From positions 3,404,268 through 3,468,267 of the forward strand of contig NC_045144.1 of the NCBI RefSeq assembly GCF_008831285.2: a DNA stretch of 64,000 nt. Reading direction: 5' to 3'. Shown piece after piece: positions 58,648 to 64,000 of the stretch. The notes under the pieces are model-generated. The model searched no databases and was not told the DNA's origin. It saw only the letters and a program-made list of their open reading frames with translations. The stretch comes from Nymphaea colorata. Its lineage: Eukaryota > Streptophyta > Magnoliopsida > Nymphaeales > Nymphaeaceae. Both the position numbers and the translations under genes were made by a program. The number at the start of each line of letters is the position of its first letter. Position 1 is the first letter of the stretch.

Positions 58648-58982
58648 ATTCTAGCCCTCATTAGCAAGAAATGTTGTAAAATAGACCAGTATTTCAAATT
58701 AGGTAGTTTACAACTTACAAGGTAAACACTATTGAAATTTTGTCTACCGTTATCCGTTATTTCTTATTTTTTTTTATCTGCTGCTGCCTTGCAACTTTGA
58801 GGCGAGGCCGGGCGGCGTGGACGGCTGAAAATCAGATTGGAAGGTGAATTGAGGACTGCCTTTACATCGGGTGCCTTCAGTCATCGTGTTCGTATGTTGG
58901 CCACCGGAGGCTGGTCAGAGCAGACAAGGTCCACTGCACGTCGGAGACAATGAACTCATGAGGGCGTTGTAGCCCCCATCCC

Positions 58983-61341
58983 ATGACCACCTTCATCACC
59001 GCCTCTCGTTCTTCCATGGTGCTGGCAAGATCCAAGAAGTCCGATCCCAAGGTTGCACAATTTCATTCTCATGTCATTATCCCTTCATTTGTGCTGTATT
59101 TTTGGGACCCCTTTTTCATTGCTGTAACTTGAAGTGGCGTTCTTATTTGCTGTAGCTTGAAACGGCACCAAGAATCTACCATTATTTTATGCGTCAAACT
59201 CAATAGGAAATCCATAGGTGCTTGCGAAAAGAAGGGACGTCGCCAAGTTAACTTAATGCTGTGCGGCTATCGAATCACTGTAGACGCTTTAGGTTATATT
59301 TGCCACCCATTTGTGTTCTCGTCGTACTTTAGTCTCAACCTAGTTAATGGTCTTCTTGCTGGCTTGCTCTACTCTGAATTTGTCCCCCCTTCTCCTCATT
59401 TTAGTAGCTTTTTCTTCCTCGATCCTGAATTTCTTTTCGAGTAGCTCCTCATAATTTGCATTCACGGCTTCCGAGTTCTGCTAATTATACCTACCTCATT
59501 TTCAACCACTTACCGGAACACATAACTTGTCCTTAGCTTTAAAAACCAGACACTTCCCCCTCGCTCTCTCCATGTTCTTAAGAAGAATGATAACAGTTCG
59601 ATTGCATTTGTAAGCATTATATATTTAACAGTCTTTGCTTTCTTGGCTCATAAAATCCAACCGGCATCAGATTTTCACATTTTTTTACTCCTTCATTTTC
59701 CAACGTTGTCCATACATCCGTATGGTTGAACTTTTTCTGAAGAAAAGCATAAAAAATTGGTTTGCATATTTGGGCAGCATGATCTACCATATATATATAT
59801 AACCATGAGTTTTCTTTCTCCTTTCAATGGCCAAACATGACTCCTCTCCCTTTCTCTTGGATTAAATGATCTAGTTACTGGGTATACATATGTATTATAT
59901 GAAATATGTATATGAATACATATTTATATTTTTGGATAAGTGGTCTCATTAACATTATATCTGAACTAAGTTAACTCTCTCTCTCCTTCTTATCTATAGA
60001 CTGTCTTTACTTTTTACAGGGTTCTGACCCAGTTCCTCCAAGAATCACTTCCAATGTGAAACAGAATTTACAATTCCTAAAGCTATGGAGGGTAAGTCAT
60101 TCCTTTGTGAAGCATGTATTCTGTAATACATTCATAATTTCCTGTTGCTTAAAATGTTAGGAGTACAATAAACAAAAATCAAGTGCGCCAAAGCCCATGA
60201 CCAGCTACAGGAGGAAGAAAGCTTCAAAAGAAGAGCTTCCAGATGATACAGATCTATACCAAGATCCTACTACAAGTCTTTACTAGTATGACATTATGAA
60301 TTTATATTTCGAAGAAGTCCATTTGATGGTTATAGTTTAGACTTTCAGTTGCTTTTAGTAAGTTTAGAAAAGGTGCATGGCGTCTTCAGAAATTACTTAT
60401 TTTCATCATTTTGCCTTTACAGTACAAACCAAGGACTGGAGACAGCAGTTCCTGTTTTGCTTGTTGATGGATATAATGTATGTGGCTACTGGCCAAAGCT
60501 TAAAAAGCATTTTATGAGTGGAAGACTTGATGTTGCTCGCCAAAAGCTTATTGATGAACTGGTCTCATTTAGTGTGCTGAAGGGTTTGTTTTTTTATATA
60601 TCCTTGCAATCAGGACAGTTGTATTGCTGCTCTTTTGGGACTATACTTGGGTTACTACTCGATTAGGGTTATGTATGGATTTCGGTGCCTCCTCTTTGTG
60701 CATTCTTTTCCTCTCATTCTCTATAGTTTCTATGAAGCTACGTTTGCAGTGGCCTCCTCAAGATCTGATGTTGAAAATCTTTTACTGCTCACTAGCAAAA
60801 TGATACATATCGGCTGATACGGGCACACCCTGTTTTTTCACAAGACCATGCTTTTGTTTGTGTTTGCTATTGAAGGATATCCTTCTTGCTACTTAAATGA
60901 TTAGGGAGCAAAGAGCATGCATATGGTGGGGGTGTGTGTCCCATATTATCATCTTACACACTTTTTATACTGATTAAAATCTCATCATTCATGAAAAATT
61001 TGAGCATTCCATGTCTCTTGTGGACACTTTTTTTTTTCCATGTCATTAGCAGATTGTATATGGCATCCTGTCACGTAGTGATCAGCCTATTGAAGTAAAG
61101 AAGAAATAAATATGGACATGTAGGTAGCTTTTTCACATTCATCATTCTTAGAAATGTGAGTCCTCATTTACTTCCTTGTGGGAAATTTGGTTTCTATGAA
61201 GATTATCTCTTTCTGTAACAACATGAGATTCACTTTGCTTTAACTCTATATGTGTGGCAACTATTTTGCAGAGGTAAAAGTGGTTGTGGTCTTTGATGCC
61301 ATGATGTCAGGCATGTCTACTCACAAGGAACACTTTGCAGG
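58983..61341 (+). CDS. YacP-like NYN-domain protein, exons 1-5 (gene continues past window)
   Basis: Exons: 58983-59051, 60020-60091, 60161-60285, 60423-60583 and 61272-61341, all with GT-AG introns and compatible phases. The protein starts with a short Ser/Thr/Arg-rich leader (MTTFITASRSSMVLARSKK), possibly a plastid transit peptide. Then come RITSNVKQNLQFLKLWR, SYRRKK and LPDDTDLY, and the NYN/YacP domain with LLVDGYNV (first Asp) and VVVFDAMMSG (second Asp), ending in HKEHFAG. YacP-type NYN domains are PIN-like folds that bind metal through such Asp residues and are linked to RNA cleavage. Plant orthologues are predicted plastid proteins. ATG 58983 is the first after an in-frame TGA. The missing C-terminal half (usual VDV.FSG..CADAW block) is not found by 64000, so it lies beyond a last intron of more than 2.6 kb. 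Confidence 0.9.
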
Positions 61342-64000
61342 GTTTGTACTTGAAAACTTTAGTTTGTTATTTGGGTTAAACAGTTTTTGTCTGATTGTGC
61401 ATTCTTTTGCTCATTGTTCGCATATGCCTGTGTGCTTTTTAATTTGTCATATGTACAGGTAGATAGGACAAAATATGCTGCCAGTCAGATGAGGCACCTA
61501 TGAGCCTTTTGACATACTAAGCAGTAGAAGCTTATTTTATTCCTTTGTGTATCTATTGTTTTTGTTTATGTTAGACAAGGGGATCCTTCCTGCTTATGAA
61601 GATTCACAAGAATCTTCAGTTGAAAGAGGCTTCCTCATTGAGTTGCTTTTTGCTTCTTTCATTTCTGTTCTCAAGATAACTACAATACTGGCTTCCTAAA
61701 AGGATTGTCGTGCAGACACTTTTGCTGATCATGTCTTTTTATATGTGTAATGTTTTTTATTATTTAGATAAGGAAAATTCTGTCTTTTGCCCGAAAATAA
61801 CCATGCAATAGAAGGATGTGTCAACCAAATCAAGACTAGTCACATTCTTTACCATGATTTGCTCCTTTATTCTCTTCTTATCTCCTTCTTCCTATTCTTC
61901 TGTCTCCATCTCTCTTTCGGTCTTTCCCCTTCTCTCTTATGTGTGTCACCATGTGGAGCAAAAATGGACATGGCCATAGAAGAGGTAGGCTTTTATTATA
62001 ATCTAAGTGTATATTTTTTGAGATTCATGCACTCATAAATATCAAGTAAATATCAAAACAGCCAATGGGCTACCAAGCTCTACCCATTATCAGTCAATTT
62101 ACGACCTTCTTCAGATTATAGGGTAGATTAAGTTGTAGAATTGGCAGCCAGGAACAAGTCGTTCGGATCCTAAAAAATACTATTTGTGACTAGTCAGTCT
62201 GACTTGGACCAAGTTGAGTGACCACAAATAAATAAAAATTGTATTATTTATATGTAGATAAACACAGAAACATACACATATAAAGAATGCAGATATATGT
62301 TTAAAGGTTAGGATTAGTTGGCTGATCATTAGGCTGATCATTTTGCTAGTTTAACCAAATACCCAAAGACAAACTGCATGCTCAAATGCATGTCTCCATA
62401 TCCTCCTTCTAGTTTAGTGTGTCTTGAAATCATGATCAGCTTCTATTTAAGAAATGAAAACTTTCTTACAATCCTTTAATAGACAAATCGGCAATCTGAT
62501 GCTTGTCCCAATATAGCGAGCTTCCAATTTCTTGATTGTCCATCTTTTGTTTCTCACTTGCTAAATCCTCCCAATGCTATATTAGAACTATCGAAATTTG
62601 GTAGCACTTTGATTATGACAAAATAAAATTGATTTTGACAATTTTTTTCCTCAACAAAAAGACATCCAGTCTAAGGCAACTCAGATAGGGCTGCACACGA
62701 GCCGAGTCGAGCTCAAGCTTGGCCGGCTCGAGCTCGACTCGATTCATGTTTAGTGAGCTCGAGCCAAGCTCGAACTCGAGACGAGCTTCACAACTTCAGC
62801 TCGAGCTCGACTCGAGGCCAGCTCGTTTATCGCCATTAATGCGTGTTTGCTAAGTTCGCCCTGCCATCCTTTTCGCTGTTGGCTCCTCGGTAACGATGCT
62901 GCCATTATGACATGGGGGAGGAGGAAAGGCGTGGGTGAGAAAGAGTCTCTGCATATCAGCCTGCCACGGTGCCACCTGCTCGATGAGGAAAAGGCGTTGC
63001 AAGAAAAGAGAAAAAAACCTTAATGAGGATGATGAAAGGCGTTGCAAGAAAAGACAAAAAAAGGGAGGGAAAATGAAAAGAGAAAAATAGAGAGGGAAAA
63101 TGAACCAGCGAGAAACGAGAGGGAGAATGAGAAAAGTGTTTGAAAAAAAGGGAGGGAAAATGAAAAGAGAAAAACAGAGGGGGAAAATGAACCAGCGAAA
63201 AACGAGAGGGAGAATGAGAAAAGTGTTTGATTGATTGAAAGTGTAACAATGAGGGTAAAGAAAAAACGCGAGGGTAAAGAAACTAGGCGTGGTGAAGAGA
63301 GGGAAAGTTAAAAAACATAAAACAAAAAAAAATAGATTATGCTGCGTTGGTTAAAAAATAAATAAAAAATAAAAAATGAGATTAAAATCGAGTCGAGTCT
63401 GACTAACTCAAACTTGACTCGTTAACATACTCGAGTTTATATTTAAGCTCGAGCTTGACTCGTATAAAAAACGAGTCGAGCTCGAGTCAAGTTTATCGAG
63501 CGAGTTCGAGCCCGAGTTGGCTCGACTCGTTGTGCAGCCCTAAACTCAGATGTGACAAAAGCCATACCATGATATTCAGCTTTGTACTAGAACATCTATT
63601 CAGTGTCTTTTGCTGATTCATGAAACTAAATTCCCAACAACAACAATAACTAGATATTAATCTTCTTTCATTCGAATGTCCGGCCCAATCTTCACCTATG
63701 CATCCCATGATGACTATCATATCTTGATTATATTTTCTTCTTTATATACCAAGCCATTTTTGGTAGTGCTTTTTATATGTCTCAATATTCTTTCAACAGA
63801 CTCCATGTGAGGGGGTTTTGATGCATGCGCAAATTGTGGCACCTAATTCACTATATATACCATGTTTCATGTTTGTCTTTCCAAAAGTCAAATATTTATG
63901 TATACCAACTTTACTTTGGTATTGAGTTGCATCACCATATATTTCTTCATCATTTCCACTCAGCTGTTGATTAATAAGAGTTGGACTGGCCACTAGGTTA
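61342..64000 (+). other. Last visible intron of the NYN gene
   Basis: Begins with the donor GTTTGT at 61342. No further exon of the family is seen. A hAT element sits at 62686-63542. The remaining sequence is AT-rich with no coding homology. Confidence 0.6.
62686..63542. mobile_element. hAT-type non-autonomous element with intact TIR and TSD
   Basis: Left end TAGGGCTGCACA and right end TGTGCAGCCCTA form a perfect 12-bp inverted repeat. The 8-bp sequence aactcaga flanks both sides (62678-62685 and 63543-63550), the target size made by hAT transposases. Subterminal regions are dense in GAGCTCGAGC/GAGTCGAGC words (62697-62825 and 63385-63532). The 857-bp interior includes two near-copies of a purine-rich block (gggagggaaaatgaaaagag, at about 63062 and 63151). 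It has no transposase and must be mobilised in trans. Confidence 0.92.

Noticed and set aside
61459-61500. Possible exon 6 of the NYN gene after an acag site
   Set aside because: The sequence does not encode the conserved VDV-FSG block and soon meets stops.

Overview
This is nuclear DNA of a flowering plant. It is AT-rich, and most of the annotatable sequence is transposon. It carries plant-type LTR retrotransposons of both superfamilies, a plant LINE, GAGCTCG-rich hAT-type non-autonomous elements, very long (TA)n tracts, and intron-containing genes for chloroplast-type proteins. I cannot name the species. Three things rest on good host-gene homology: one intact but incomplete gene at the right edge (YacP-like NYN-domain protein), one exon-intron pseudogene (chlorophyllide a oxygenase) and one LRR receptor kinase pseudogene.

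Layout. 1-1559: flank with a large (TA)n tract. 1560-15512: a young Ty3/gypsy element of the Tat/Ogre type, with a 3.8 kb 5' LTR, PBS, an extra first ORF encoding a plant mobile domain protein, gag-protease, a damaged pol with two RNase H modules, a PPT and the start of the 3' LTR. That LTR runs into a 100-N assembly gap (15513-15612). 15613-20306: a decayed Ty1/copia element. 20307-27000: no convincing gene; local duplications and a likely minus-strand copia remnant. 27060-30247: a LINE that has its 5' half but no reverse transcriptase. 30248-38200: hAT-like sequence, a minus-strand copia RNase H fragment, degenerate repeats and small duplications. 38289-40090: LRR receptor kinase pseudogene cut off in the kinase N-lobe. 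40091-47925: sparse, with a copia RNase H scrap, a GC-richer block of possible organellar origin and short tandem duplications. 47926-51012: AT-rich repeats on both sides of the CAO pseudogene. 51013-58203: no gene seen. 58204-64000: a hAT-like element, then the NYN gene. Its first five coding exons are visible; its last visible intron carries a hAT element with a perfect 8-bp target duplication and runs off the window.

Working relationships. The gypsy ORFs follow the usual transposition order (capsid, protease, RT, RNase H, integrase). However, integrase has lost its zinc-binding module and has frame breaks, so this copy probably depends on relatives, or the assembly contains errors. Its LTR U3 contains an unusually dense run of TTGAC[C/T] W-box motifs upstream of a TATA box, which suggests stress-linked (WRKY) expression. 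I see no new multi-gene system. The most notable points are the plant mobile domain ORF, the W-box cluster, the CAO pseudogene framed by one repeat family, and hAT elements close to and inside the NYN gene.
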